Shown here in pieces: positions 7,363 to 15,740 of a stretch of DNA of 64,000 bases (its first letter is position 1; each line of letters opens with the position of its first letter). The notes under the pieces are model-generated. The model had not been told where the DNA came from. It saw only the letters and a list, made by a program, of their open reading frames with translations, and searched no databases. Origin of the DNA: Streptomyces polyasparticus (GTDB lineage: Bacteria; Actinomycetota; Actinomycetes; Streptomycetales; Streptomycetaceae); the NCBI RefSeq assembly GCF_014493765.1, contig NZ_JACTVJ010000017.1, positions 1 through 64,000 of the forward strand. The letters are read 5' to 3'. The position numbers and the translations under genes are program-made.

Positions 7363-8409
7363 TCAGCGCGGGTTCCAGCCGCGCAGATAGTCGGCACGCT
7401 CGTAGTCGCCGGCCAGCGACGGATCGAGGTGCGGACGGTCGGGGCCTTCGGGTGCGGCGCCCGGTCCGTAGGTGCGGTACTCGGCGAAGCGGGCCTCGCG
7501 CCAGGAGAAGCCGCTCATGTCGGTCCACGGCGCGGCCTTGATCGCGGCGGGCAGCTTCGTGTCGCGGATCAGCAGCTGGCCGATCGCGTCGGGGTTGCCG
7601 CCGGGGTGCCAGGGGCGGCCGAGGTGGAAGCTCCCGTCCGGGGCGTCGCTGATCACCTTGGAGTCGGTGATCAGCATTCCGTACGGGTTCTCCTTCCAGG
7701 TCGAAGGGGCCGTCACCCAGCCGTTGTTGGTGTCCGAGCCGCGGCTGAGGGCCTTGATCACCGACTTCTCGATGACGGTGCTGGCCCGCCCGTAGATGAA
7801 GTCGACATCGCCCTCGACGTAGGAGTCGCGGATGTAGACGCGGGAGATCTCGGTGAGTGCGGGGGTGTCGGTCATCAGGGTGTCCTGATTGCCGAGGAAG
7901 GCGACGTCCTCGAAGAACTGCCGGTCGCCCGTGGTCTTCACGGCGAGCGCCTGTTCGCCGCTGATCTCGACCGCGGCCTCGTCGAAGTCGTTGGCGAAGG
8001 TGAGATTGCGGGCGGTGAAGTCGTCGCCGCGCACCATGACGGTGGCGCTGCCCGACGAGCCCTGCGTCCCGCCTTCCGGCTTCGGCTCACCCGCGGGGGT
8101 GTCGAAGACGATCACGGTGTCCGCGCGGTCCTCGCCGGTGCCGACGAGGCTGATGCGGTGCTGCTCGTCCCCGACTCTGACTTTCTCTCGGTACGTGCCG
8201 GGCGCCAGTCTGATCGTGACCGGCGAGGTGTTGCCGGCCGGGACCGCCTTCACGGCGTCCTGCACGGTGGGGTACTGCGCGGGGACATCGAGCACGGTGG
8301 GCCGCCCGGCCCCCTCGGCGGACGCCGGCAGGGTCGCGGCGCCCGCCAGGAGGACGGTCAGGGCGCCGGTTGCCACCAGGCGGTGGCGCGTACGTGGGGT
8401 GTGCGGCAT
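7363..8409 (-). CDS. Secreted pectin methylesterase, CE8 family
   Basis: 348 residues with an N-terminal signal (LVATGALTVLLAGAATLPASA) and the CE8 right-handed beta-helix. The family residues are in order: GEQALAV (Gln153), GNQDTL (Gln175, Asp176), DVDFIYG (Asp203, the nucleophile position) and LGRPW (Arg265, Trp267). It hydrolyses the methyl esters of homogalacturonan and so prepares substrate for the PL1 and PL3 lyases here. GGAGCCGTG stands just upstream of the chosen ATG. A longer open frame runs upstream over antisense GH43 sequence but has no supporting features. Confidence 0.92.
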   Translation of the reverse strand: MPHTPRTRHRLVATGALTVLLAGAATLPASAEGAGRPTVLDVPAQYPTVQDAVKAVPAGNTSPVTIRLAPGTYREKVRVGDEQHRISLVGTGEDRADTVIVFDTPAGEPKPEGGTQGSSGSATVMVRGDDFTARNLTFANDFDEAAVEISGEQALAVKTTGDRQFFEDVAFLGNQDTLMTDTPALTEISRVYIRDSYVEGDVDFIYGRASTVIEKSVIKALSRGSDTNNGWVTAPSTWKENPYGMLITDSKVISDAPDGSFHLGRPWHPGGNPDAIGQLLIRDTKLPAAIKAAPWTDMSGFSWREARFAEYRTYGPGAAPEGPDRPHLDPSLAGDYERADYLRGWNPR

Positions 8410-8500
8410 CACGGCTCCTGAACAGGCTGGAGGCATACGGGAGTTGGAGCGGTCGTACGGAACGTGGTGCGGTGGCGCGGAGGGCCGGGCGGGCAGGTGT

Positions 8501-10045
8501 TCAGACGGCCCGGATCCGGAAGTGCGTGAACAGTGCGGACCCCGTGTCCTCGGAGCCCTCGGGAGCCAGCGCGAACAGACCGAGCAGCGCGCCCACCCAG
8601 CGCCAGGGCGCAGCGGTGAACGCGTCGGGCCCCGCGGCCTTGAACCCGTCCCCCGCATCGGCGAGGAACCGGCAGCGCCCGCCCTCTCCCGCCTCGATCC
8701 GCAGCCTGACCTGCGTCGTCCTGCCCAGCGGCCGGGCGTACGCGGCGTCCCGTTCGCGGTCCGCCACCAGTTCCCCGAAGCGGTGCACGAGCGAGACCTC
8801 CCCGTCCTCGCCCCGCTCAAGGCCCACCCACCGGTAGGCGTCACCGAGCAGGACGAGCCCGGCCCGTGCCCCCGGCGCACCGGACTGGAGGTCCAGGTCG
8901 ACGGTGACGGTCGCGGGGACGCCGGGCAGCCGCTGCGTGAGCACGCTCGGCACCTTGCGCAGATCCCCGGCCGTCGCACTGGGCACGCAGGCGAGCCGCA
9001 GCCCGTCCACGTAGCCGTGTCCGCCGCCGGTCCAGTGGGACGCGGGGTTGCCGGTCCACTGCCACTGCGGCCCGAACCGCCCGCCCGGGAAGTCGTCGTC
9101 CATCTCCGGAACGGCGAGCGGCTGCCCGGGAAGATCCGGCTTCGTGTGGACGTCGACGGGCTCGCCCCGGTGGCCGATGACGGGCCAGCCGTCCGCGGTC
9201 CACCGCATCGGCTGCAGATGGACCACCCGTCCGTACGCGCCGCGCTGCTGGAAGTGCAGGAACCAGTCCTCGCCGTCCTGGGTGCGCACCCAGCCGCCCT
9301 GGTGGGGGCCGTTCACGGAGGTCGTCCCCTGCGAGAGGACCACCCGCTCCTCGTACGGGCCGAAAAAGTCCCGCGACCGCAGCGCGCCCTGCCAGCCGGT
9401 CTCGACTCCCCCGGCGGGGGCGAAGATCCAGTACCAGCCGTCGTGCCGGTAGAGCTTGGGGCCTTCGAGCGTGTACCAGCCGGGGATGGCGTCCCCGTCC
9501 ACGATCACCTTGCCCTCGTCGAGCAGCCCGGTGCCGTCGGGGCGCATCCGGTGTCCGGTGAGCCGGTTCTTCACGCCGGAACGCGACCGCGCCCAGCCGT
9601 GCACGAGATACGCCTCGCCGCTCTCGTCGTCCCACAGCGGACAGGGGTCGATGAGCCCCTTGCCCTCCTTGACGAGGTGCGGCGAAGTCCAAGGACCCTG
9701 CACGAACTGCGAGTTGACCTGGTAGATCCCCTGGTCGGGGTCGCCCCAGAAGATCCAGAACCGGCCGTCGTGATGGCGCAGGGACGGCGCCCAGACCCCG
9801 CAGTCGTGCCGCGGCAGCGCGAAGACCTCCTCCGGTACGAGGCGGTCGAGCGCGTGCCCCACCAGCGTCCAGTTGACCAGGTCGCGGGAGTGCAGCAGGG
9901 GCAGTCCCGGGACGCGGCCGAAGCTGGACGCGGTCAGGTAGTAGTCCTCGCCGACGCGCAGCACGTCGGGGTCGGACCAGTCCGCGTTCAGGACCGGATT
10001 GCGGTACGTGCCGTCGCCGAGGTCGGCGCTGAAGGACGTGTTCAC
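8501..10045 (-). CDS. Glycoside hydrolase family 43 (beta-xylosidase / alpha-L-arabinofuranosidase type)
   Basis: 514 residues. The N-terminal five-bladed propeller shows YRNPVLNADWSDPDVLRVGEDYYLTASS (the conserved catalytic-base Asp lies in the NADWSDPD segment), GVWAPSLRHHDGRFWIFWGD and a YTLEGPKLYRHDGWYWIFAPAGG block with the likely acid Glu. A C-terminal jelly-roll concanavalin-like domain begins near residue 330 (DDFPGGRFGPQWQWTGNPA). No signal peptide is visible, so it should act on imported oligosaccharides, removing arabinose, xylose or galactose side units. The GTG start overlaps the DUF6807 stop as GTGA. It is the last gene of the permease operon. Confidence 0.87.
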   Translation of the reverse strand: MNTSFSADLGDGTYRNPVLNADWSDPDVLRVGEDYYLTASSFGRVPGLPLLHSRDLVNWTLVGHALDRLVPEEVFALPRHDCGVWAPSLRHHDGRFWIFWGDPDQGIYQVNSQFVQGPWTSPHLVKEGKGLIDPCPLWDDESGEAYLVHGWARSRSGVKNRLTGHRMRPDGTGLLDEGKVIVDGDAIPGWYTLEGPKLYRHDGWYWIFAPAGGVETGWQGALRSRDFFGPYEERVVLSQGTTSVNGPHQGGWVRTQDGEDWFLHFQQRGAYGRVVHLQPMRWTADGWPVIGHRGEPVDVHTKPDLPGQPLAVPEMDDDFPGGRFGPQWQWTGNPASHWTGGGHGYVDGLRLACVPSATAGDLRKVPSVLTQRLPGVPATVTVDLDLQSGAPGARAGLVLLGDAYRWVGLERGEDGEVSLVHRFGELVADRERDAAYARPLGRTTQVRLRIEAGEGGRCRFLADAGDGFKAAGPDAFTAAPWRWVGALLGLFALAPEGSEDTGSALFTHFRIRAV

Positions 10046-10905
10046 CGTCCCACCGCCTCGATGGCCGCGTGCACCAGTTCGGCGGCCGCGTCCTTCTCCA
10101 CCCGGCCGTCGGCGACGACCGTGAGGAAGCGGCGTACCAGCGTCTTGTCCGCACCCAGCGGCAGCCGCTCGTCGAAGGCGAGCGAGGAGCCGACACCGGG
10201 ATAGCCGGCGGCCCGGACGAACCAGGGGTCCTTGCGCGTGCGGTCCGTGCCGCCCGCGAAGATCAGCGACCAGGTGGAGCCGGTGAACGCCACCCAGTCG
10301 GCGCGGGTGCCGTGCACCGCCACCTCGCCCTCGGCCTCGGCCGTGAACACCCGGGGCGCGATGGCCTCCTTGGGCGCCCGCCAGAAGAAGCCTCCGTACG
10401 CGGCGCCGGAGCGCCCGTTGGTCTGGGGGCTGCCGAAGCTGATCGCGGAGCCGCTCGCGTTGAGCAGCGAGAACGTGAAGTCGAGCACCCAGGCGTCGGG
10501 GGTGAGCTGCACCGCGGCGACGGTGCGGCGCTCCCGCAGCAGCAGCTGCCCGGTGCCCGTGGTCCAGTCGAGCTCCTCGACGAACCCGTCCTCGTCGCGC
10601 AGCGAGTACCCGGTGTGGGTCTGCGTGCCGTGGTTGTCGACCTCGGTCGGGCCCCGGCCCGGCACATAGGTGGTGCCGCCCCAGAAGTTGTGCCCCTCGA
10701 CATCGGGGATGGTGACACCGACGCCGAGGTGGTGCAGATGGTCCTCGGGGAACTCCTCGGTGACGGGAGTGCCGGCGAGGGTGTGGACGGGGTGCAGATA
10801 GGGGCGCGGCGAAAGGCGCTTGGGCACTTCCGGGTAGGTCCGGTAGCGGGCCACCTTGAGTTCGGCGCACTGCAGGTCGAGATCGCCGAGTACGTCCATG
10901 GTCAT
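10042..10905 (-). CDS. DUF6807 (PmoA-like) family protein
   Basis: 287 residues resembling the PmoA/DUF6807 family, often found beside plant polysaccharide enzymes and Gfo/Idh/MocA dehydrogenases. Conserved-looking blocks are RPYLHPVHTLAGTPVTEEFPEDHLHHLGVG (His-rich) and HNFWGGTTYVPG. The start ATG overlaps the upstream oxidoreductase stop as ATGA, and GGAGG precedes it. No signal peptide is seen, so it should be cytoplasmic. Its reaction is not established. The His-rich N-terminal block could bind a metal or sugar. The operon position suggests a role in handling the oxidised or imported sugar. Confidence 0.75.
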   Translation of the reverse strand: MTMDVLGDLDLQCAELKVARYRTYPEVPKRLSPRPYLHPVHTLAGTPVTEEFPEDHLHHLGVGVTIPDVEGHNFWGGTTYVPGRGPTEVDNHGTQTHTGYSLRDEDGFVEELDWTTGTGQLLLRERRTVAAVQLTPDAWVLDFTFSLLNASGSAISFGSPQTNGRSGAAYGGFFWRAPKEAIAPRVFTAEAEGEVAVHGTRADWVAFTGSTWSLIFAGGTDRTRKDPWFVRAAGYPGVGSSLAFDERLPLGADKTLVRRFLTVVADGRVEKDAAAELVHAAIEAVGR

Positions 10906-12089
10906 CGTGCCTCCACCTCCGTCTGCTGCGACAGGTCCTGTGCGGCCCGGTCCTGGGCAGCCCCGTCCTGTACGGCCCAGTCGGCGCCCAGCTCCGAGTA
11001 CAGGGCGAGCCGCTCCGCCGATTCGGCCGTGAGCGTGTCGATCCCGGGGACGACGCGGCGCCCGTCGGGCCCGAACCGCCAGGCGGAGTCCGGGAGTTGG
11101 CGCGGGTCGGGTGCGGTCCTGATCGCTTCGAGCGCCCGCATGAACGCCCCGGTCCGCTCCGGCGGCACCACGAGCTCGGTGCCGTCGGTGAGGTGGTCGA
11201 CCAGGTTCTCCAGGAGGTCGATCCGCCCGTAGTGGATCTCCTCGGGGCCGAAGCCGGGGCGCTGCAACAGCACGCGGTCCTCGCGGTAGTAGAAGGTCAC
11301 GCGGCCCAAGGTGCAGTGCACCATCACGTACGGCTCGGCGGTCTCCTCCGCGCACAGCGTCGCGGCGACGGTGATCGCGCGTCCCTGCGTCGTGGTCAGG
11401 CGCAGGGCCGAGGTGTCGTCGGCCTCGATGCCGTAGGCGTGGAAGAGCTCGGTCTCCACCCGGGCCACGTCCTCGGCGTGCACCGAGCCGTCCAGGGCGA
11501 GCGCGGTGGCCAGGGCGTGGGCGAGCGGGTTGGTGAGCACCCCGTCGATCACGTCCACGCCGTCCAGGCGGCGGCGTCCTGCCCAGCGGGCCCGTTGCCA
11601 GTACGCCTCGTCGCGGCACCAGTTGCCCGCCGCGCCGATCCCGGTGACCTCGCCGAGCTCACCGGCGGCGAGCAGGGCGCGGACGGCCGGGATGGCGCGC
11701 GAGCCGAGCGACTGGAAGCCGATCTGGCAGGCCGCGCCCGCCTCGCGCACGCCGTCCTGGATCCGCCGGAAGTCCGCGTACGAGGCGGCCGGTGGCTTCT
11801 CCAGGAGCAGATGGACTCCGCGCCGGGTGCAGACGAGCGCCAGGTCGGCGTGGGTGGGGATGGGGGTGCACAGGATCGCGAGCTGCGCCCCGGTGGCGTC
11901 GAGCAGGGCGGCGAGATCGGCTTCCTGCCGTATGCCGTCGAAGCCTTCGAGCTCGGCGGACGCCAGCGGCACGGGGTCGCAGATGCCGACGAGTTCGACC
12001 CGGCCCTGCTCGGCGAGCCGGCGCACATTGCGCAGATGCCAGTTGCCGTGGCCACGGGCGCCGGCGAGGACGACCTTGAGGGCGCTCAT
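10902..12089 (-). CDS. Gfo/Idh/MocA-family NAD(P)-dependent oxidoreductase
   Basis: 395 residues. An N-terminal Rossmann fold (VVLAGARGHGNWHLRNVRRL) is followed by LAILCTPIPTHADLAL and the hallmark EKPPAASYADF (Glu-Lys-Pro near residue 95). The C-terminal alpha/beta domain contains GVDVIDGVLTNPLAHALA with the usual catalytic His position. The enzyme should oxidise or reduce a sugar or cyclitol; as sugar 1-dehydrogenase it could supply the lactone for the SMP-30 protein. Start and stop both overlap neighbours by four bases. The extreme C-terminus contains a three-fold 15-bp in-frame repeat encoding QDGAAQDRAAQD. Confidence 0.85.
   Translation of the reverse strand: MSALKVVLAGARGHGNWHLRNVRRLAEQGRVELVGICDPVPLASAELEGFDGIRQEADLAALLDATGAQLAILCTPIPTHADLALVCTRRGVHLLLEKPPAASYADFRRIQDGVREAGAACQIGFQSLGSRAIPAVRALLAAGELGEVTGIGAAGNWCRDEAYWQRARWAGRRRLDGVDVIDGVLTNPLAHALATALALDGSVHAEDVARVETELFHAYGIEADDTSALRLTTTQGRAITVAATLCAEETAEPYVMVHCTLGRVTFYYREDRVLLQRPGFGPEEIHYGRIDLLENLVDHLTDGTELVVPPERTGAFMRALEAIRTAPDPRQLPDSAWRFGPDGRRVVPGIDTLTAESAERLALYSELGADWAVQDGAAQDRAAQDLSQQTEVEAR
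10934..10978. repeat. 15-bp in-frame triplicate near the oxidoreductase C-terminus
   Basis: Units at 10934-10948, 10949-10963 and 10964-10978 all match (G/C)GTCCTG(T/G)(G/A)C(G/A)GCCC. They add five-residue repeats to the tail of the Gfo/Idh/MocA protein, about 30 bases before its stop codon. Confidence 0.85.
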
Positions 12090-12985
12090 CCCTTCACCGC
12101 CCCCGAACTGAAGCCGGTGATCAGCCACTTCTGGATGAAGGCGAACACGATCACCACCGGGACGGCCGCGATGATGCCGCCCGCCGCTAGCGCGCCGAGG
12201 TCCACGCTGTCCGCGCTGAGCAGGGTGTTCAGGCCGACCGGGATGGTCTGCTTCTCCTGGACGCTCAAGAACATCAGGGCGAACAGGAAGTGGTTCCAGG
12301 CATGCACGAAGGCGAAGGAGCCGACGGCGATCAGGCCGGGACGGAGCAGCGGGAGCACCACCACGAGGAAGGAGCGCAGCCGGCTGCAGCCGTCGACCCA
12401 GGCTGCCTCTTCGAGCGAGTACGGGACGTTCTTGATGAACCCGCTGATGAGGATCATCGAGAGCGGGAGCTGGAACACGGTCTCCGCGATGACCACGCTG
12501 ACAAGCGAGTTGATCATCTGAAGCTCGGCGAAGATCTGGAACAGCGGGACCAGGAGCAGCGCACCGGGCACGAACTGCGAGCACAGCAGCGCCAGCATGA
12601 AGGCCCGCTTGCCCTTGAAGTCGAACCGGGCGAGCGCATAGCCGCCGATCAGGGCGACCACCGTGGTCAGGATCAGGGTGGCGACACCCGTCCAGACGCT
12701 GTTCATGAAGTACGTGCCGAAGCTGCGCTCGGTCCACACCTTCGCGAAGTGCTCGCCGGTCATCGGCCACGGCACCAGCGAGGTCGACCCGGAGGGCCGT
12801 ACCGCGAAGAGCAGGATCCAGTAGAAGGGGATCAGCGTGAACAGGAGATAGATGCCGAGCGGCAGATAGATCTGCCAGCGCGGTGCCTCGTCCCAGGCGC
12901 GGCGGCGCTTGCCCTTGCCGCGCGGGGTCTGCGGGGGCTCCACGGTCTTCGCCTTGGTGTCCGCCGGGGCTATTTCGGTGATCAC
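12086..12985 (-). CDS. Carbohydrate ABC transporter permease, MalG type
   Basis: 299 residues with six predicted membrane segments. The binding-protein-dependent transport signature that docks the ATPase is EEAAWVDGCSRLRSFLVVVLPLLRPG (EAA loop near residues 195-220). The C-terminus ends FIQKWLITGFSSGAVKG, as in MalG-like proteins. The GTG start overlaps the preceding permease stop (GTGA). It pairs with the permease at 12982-13923 and probably with the binding lipoprotein at 5914-7257. Confidence 0.9.
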   Translation of the reverse strand: MITEIAPADTKAKTVEPPQTPRGKGKRRRAWDEAPRWQIYLPLGIYLLFTLIPFYWILLFAVRPSGSTSLVPWPMTGEHFAKVWTERSFGTYFMNSVWTGVATLILTTVVALIGGYALARFDFKGKRAFMLALLCSQFVPGALLLVPLFQIFAELQMINSLVSVVIAETVFQLPLSMILISGFIKNVPYSLEEAAWVDGCSRLRSFLVVVLPLLRPGLIAVGSFAFVHAWNHFLFALMFLSVQEKQTIPVGLNTLLSADSVDLGALAAGGIIAAVPVVIVFAFIQKWLITGFSSGAVKG

Positions 12986-13923
12986 TTCTGGTCACCTCCG
13001 AACTTGCTGAGGCGCAGATAGAGGAACGAGAAGAAGAGCAGGATCACGAAGGCCACCGTGGTCAGGGCCGATGCGTAGCCGAAGTTGTGGGCGTCCACGC
13101 TGGTGTTGGCGACGTAGAGCGGCAGCGTGGTGGTCTCGCCGGCCGGGCCGCCGCCGGTGAGCGTGTAGAGGAGGTCGACGTTGTTGAACTCCCATACGGC
13201 GCGCAGCAGCGTGGACAGGACGATGGCGTCCTTCAGGTGCGGCAGCGTGATGTGGAAGAACTGCCGGATGCGGCTGGCGCCGTCGACCTCGGCCGCCTCG
13301 TACAGGTCCTTCGAGACGGACTGCAGGTCGGCGAGGATGAGGATCGCGAAGAAGGGCACGCCTCGCCACAGGTCCGCGACGATCGCCGCCGGGAAGACGG
13401 TGCCGGGGTCCGACAGCCATGAGGTGCCGTAGTCCCCGATGCCCATGTCCGCGAGGTAACGGGTGATACCCGTCTGGGAGTTGTAGAGCAGCACCCAGAT
13501 CACCGAGGTCAGGACGCCGGAGACGGCCCACGGCGAGAAGACCAGGGCGCGGCCGAGTCCACGGCCCACGAAGGTCTGGTTGACGATCAGGGCGAGCGCG
13601 AGACCGAAGAGCAGCTGCAGCCCGACCTCGACCACGACCCACTTGGCGCTGAAGAGCAGGGTGTCCCAGAACAGCGGGTCGTCGGTGAAGATCTTCGTGA
13701 AGTTCTCGAACCCCGCGTACCCGTCGCGCCAGGGCTTGGTGGGGTTGAAGTGCTGGAGGCTGTAGTAGAAGACGCTGAGCACCGGGTAGGCGATGAAGCC
13801 CAGCATCAGCAGGCCCGCGGGCGCGATCAGGAGATACGGGAGCCTGCGCGGCGTCACCGACTTGATGCGCTTCCTGGGCTGCTTCTTCGGGGGTGGTTTC
13901 GCCACGGCTGCGGCTTGTGCCAT
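12982..13923 (-). CDS. Carbohydrate ABC transporter permease, MalF/UgpA type
   Basis: 313 residues with a basic N-terminus (PPPKKQPRKRIKSVTPRR), six membrane segments and the EAA loop YEAAEVDGASRIRQFFHITLPHLKD near residue 215. GGAGACC lies 6-9 bases before the ATG at 13923; a longer frame upstream lacks a ribosome site and crosses the operator. It starts a five-gene overlapping operon (permease, permease, oxidoreductase, DUF6807, GH43). A LacI-type palindrome sits about 45-55 bases upstream, suggesting carbohydrate-induced expression. Confidence 0.9.
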   Translation of the reverse strand: MAQAAAVAKPPPKKQPRKRIKSVTPRRLPYLLIAPAGLLMLGFIAYPVLSVFYYSLQHFNPTKPWRDGYAGFENFTKIFTDDPLFWDTLLFSAKWVVVEVGLQLLFGLALALIVNQTFVGRGLGRALVFSPWAVSGVLTSVIWVLLYNSQTGITRYLADMGIGDYGTSWLSDPGTVFPAAIVADLWRGVPFFAILILADLQSVSKDLYEAAEVDGASRIRQFFHITLPHLKDAIVLSTLLRAVWEFNNVDLLYTLTGGGPAGETTTLPLYVANTSVDAHNFGYASALTTVAFVILLFFSFLYLRLSKFGGDQK

Positions 13924-13953
13924 GACCGGGTCTCCGTTCTGGGGCGAGGTCGT

Positions 13954-13978
13954 GAGAGCGCTTTCTCGAAGCGCTTCG
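13954..13978. promoter_or_regulatory. LacI-type operator CGAAGCGCTTCG upstream of the permease operon, with a second weak half
   Basis: The perfect 12-bp palindrome CGAAGCGCTTCG occupies 13967-13978. It abuts a weaker AGCGCT-centred site, GAGAGCGCTTTCTC at 13954-13967. The palindrome matches four other sites in this window, one of them next to a lacI gene. It lies between the dehydratase stop and the permease start, so the permease operon has its own regulated promoter. Confidence 0.72.
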
Positions 13979-14018
13979 CGGACCCCGTTCGAAATCTCGG
14001 GCAGTTGGGGGGACTTGC

Positions 14019-15740
14019 TCAGCCTGCGTAAGGCTCGGGATTCGCGCCCTTGCGGGCGAGGAAGGCGAAGTCGCAGCCGGTGTCGGCCTGCGTGATGTGC
14101 TCGTTGTAGAGGGCGCCGTAGCCGCGCTCGTAGCGCTCGGGCGGCGGGGTCCACTCGGCCCGGCGCCGCTCCAGCTCGGCCTCGTCGACCTCCATACGGA
14201 GCGAACGGGCCGCCACATCAAGGGTGATGAGGTCTCCCGTGCGCACCAGGGCGAGCGGTCCGCCCACATGGGACTCGGGCGCGACATGCAGCGCGCACAT
14301 GCCGTACGAGGTGCCGCTCATCCGCGCGTCGGAGATCCGCACCATGTCCCGTACGCCTTGTTCCAGGAGGTACTTGGGGATCGGCAGCATCCCGTACTCG
14401 GGCATCCCGGGACCGCCCTTGGGACCCGCGCCGCGCAGCACCAGGACGTGGTCGGCGGTGATGCCGAGCGCCGGGTCGTCGATGGTGCGCTGCAGGGTGC
14501 GGTAGTCGTCGAAGACGACGGCGGGTCCGGTGTGCTTGAGCAGGTGCTGTTCGGCGGCGATGTGCTTGATCACCGCACCGTCGGGGCACAGGTTGCCGCG
14601 CAGGACGGCCACGCCGCCTTCGCTCGCGACCGGGTTGGAGCGCGGCCGGATCACGTCGTCGTTGTGCACCAGCGCACCGTCGAGCTGTTCGCGCAGGGTG
14701 GCGTGGGCGACGGTGGGCCGGTCCAGGTGGAGCAGGTCGGTGATACGGGACAGGAACCCGGGCAGACCGCCCGCGAAGTGGAAGTCCTCCATCAGATACG
14801 GGCCGCCGGCGGGCTGCACGTTGGCGAGGACCGGGACCGTGGGGGCGATGCGGTCGAAGTCGTCGAGGGTGAGCTCGACGCCCGCGCGTCCGGCCATCGC
14901 GATCAGGTGGATCACGGCGTTGGTGGAGCCGCCGAGTCCGAGCACCGTGGTGACGGCGTCCTCGAAGGCCTCGCGGGTCAGGATGTCGCCGATCTTCAGG
15001 CCCTCGCGGATCAGCGTGACGATCCGCAGCCCCGCGGCCGCGGCCATCCGCTCGTGGCCCGAGTCGACGGCCGGGATGGACGACGCTCCGGGAATCGTCA
15101 CACCGAGGACCTCTGCGGCCGCGGTGAGCGTGGAGGCCGTGCCCATCGTCATGCAGTGGCCTGCCGAACGGGCAAGACCGTTCTGCAGCTCGCCGAGTTC
15201 GCAGTCCCCGAGCCGGCCCGCGCGGTGCTCGTCCCAGTACTTCCACATGTCCGTACCGGAGGCGAGCGTCTCGCCGCGCCAGTGGCCCGGGAGCATCGGA
15301 CCCGCCGGGACGAAGATCGTCGGCAGATCCATGGACGCGGCGCCCATCAGCAGCGCCGGGGTCGTCTTGTCGCAGCCGCCGAGCAGCACCGCGCCGTCCA
15401 CCGGGTAGGAGCGGAGCAGCTCCTCCGTCTCCAGGGAGAGAAGGTTGCGGTAGAGCATCGGGGTCGGCTTCTGGAAGGTCTCCGAGAGCGTGGAGACGGG
15501 GAATTCGAGCGGGAAGCCCCCCGCCTGCCACACCCCCCGCTTGACGGCCTGGGCACGCTCGCGCAGGTGCTGGTGGCAGGGGTTGATGTCCGACCAGGTG
15601 TTGAGGATCGCGACCACCGGCTTGCCCACGTGCTCCTCGGGCAGATAGCCGAGCTGCCGGGTGCGGGCGCGGTGGCTGAACGTGCGCAGCCCTTCCACGT
15701 CGTACCACTGGCTGCTGCGCAGCTTTGCGGAGTCGCTCAC
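14019..15740 (-). CDS. IlvD/Edd-family sugar-acid dehydratase
   Basis: 573 residues of the dihydroxyacid/6-phosphogluconate dehydratase family. The three iron-sulfur Cys positions are present: INPCHQHL (Cys55), LGGCDKTTPAL (Cys123) and AGHCMTMGTAS (Cys196). The C-terminal DARMSGTSYGMCALHVAPES block is also intact. Members beside sugar clusters usually dehydrate aldonates such as arabinonate, xylonate or galactonate to 2-keto-3-deoxy acids rather than making branched amino acids. GTG overlaps the DapA-like stop as GTGA, so product can pass to that lyase. The exact aldonate is not determinable from sequence alone. Confidence 0.88.
   Translation of the reverse strand: MSDSAKLRSSQWYDVEGLRTFSHRARTRQLGYLPEEHVGKPVVAILNTWSDINPCHQHLRERAQAVKRGVWQAGGFPLEFPVSTLSETFQKPTPMLYRNLLSLETEELLRSYPVDGAVLLGGCDKTTPALLMGAASMDLPTIFVPAGPMLPGHWRGETLASGTDMWKYWDEHRAGRLGDCELGELQNGLARSAGHCMTMGTASTLTAAAEVLGVTIPGASSIPAVDSGHERMAAAAGLRIVTLIREGLKIGDILTREAFEDAVTTVLGLGGSTNAVIHLIAMAGRAGVELTLDDFDRIAPTVPVLANVQPAGGPYLMEDFHFAGGLPGFLSRITDLLHLDRPTVAHATLREQLDGALVHNDDVIRPRSNPVASEGGVAVLRGNLCPDGAVIKHIAAEQHLLKHTGPAVVFDDYRTLQRTIDDPALGITADHVLVLRGAGPKGGPGMPEYGMLPIPKYLLEQGVRDMVRISDARMSGTSYGMCALHVAPESHVGGPLALVRTGDLITLDVAARSLRMEVDEAELERRRAEWTPPPERYERGYGALYNEHITQADTGCDFAFLARKGANPEPYAG

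Noticed and set aside
8410-8979. N-terminal extension of the pectin methylesterase
   Set aside because: It is antisense to GH43 sequence and would place the signal peptide in the middle of the protein.
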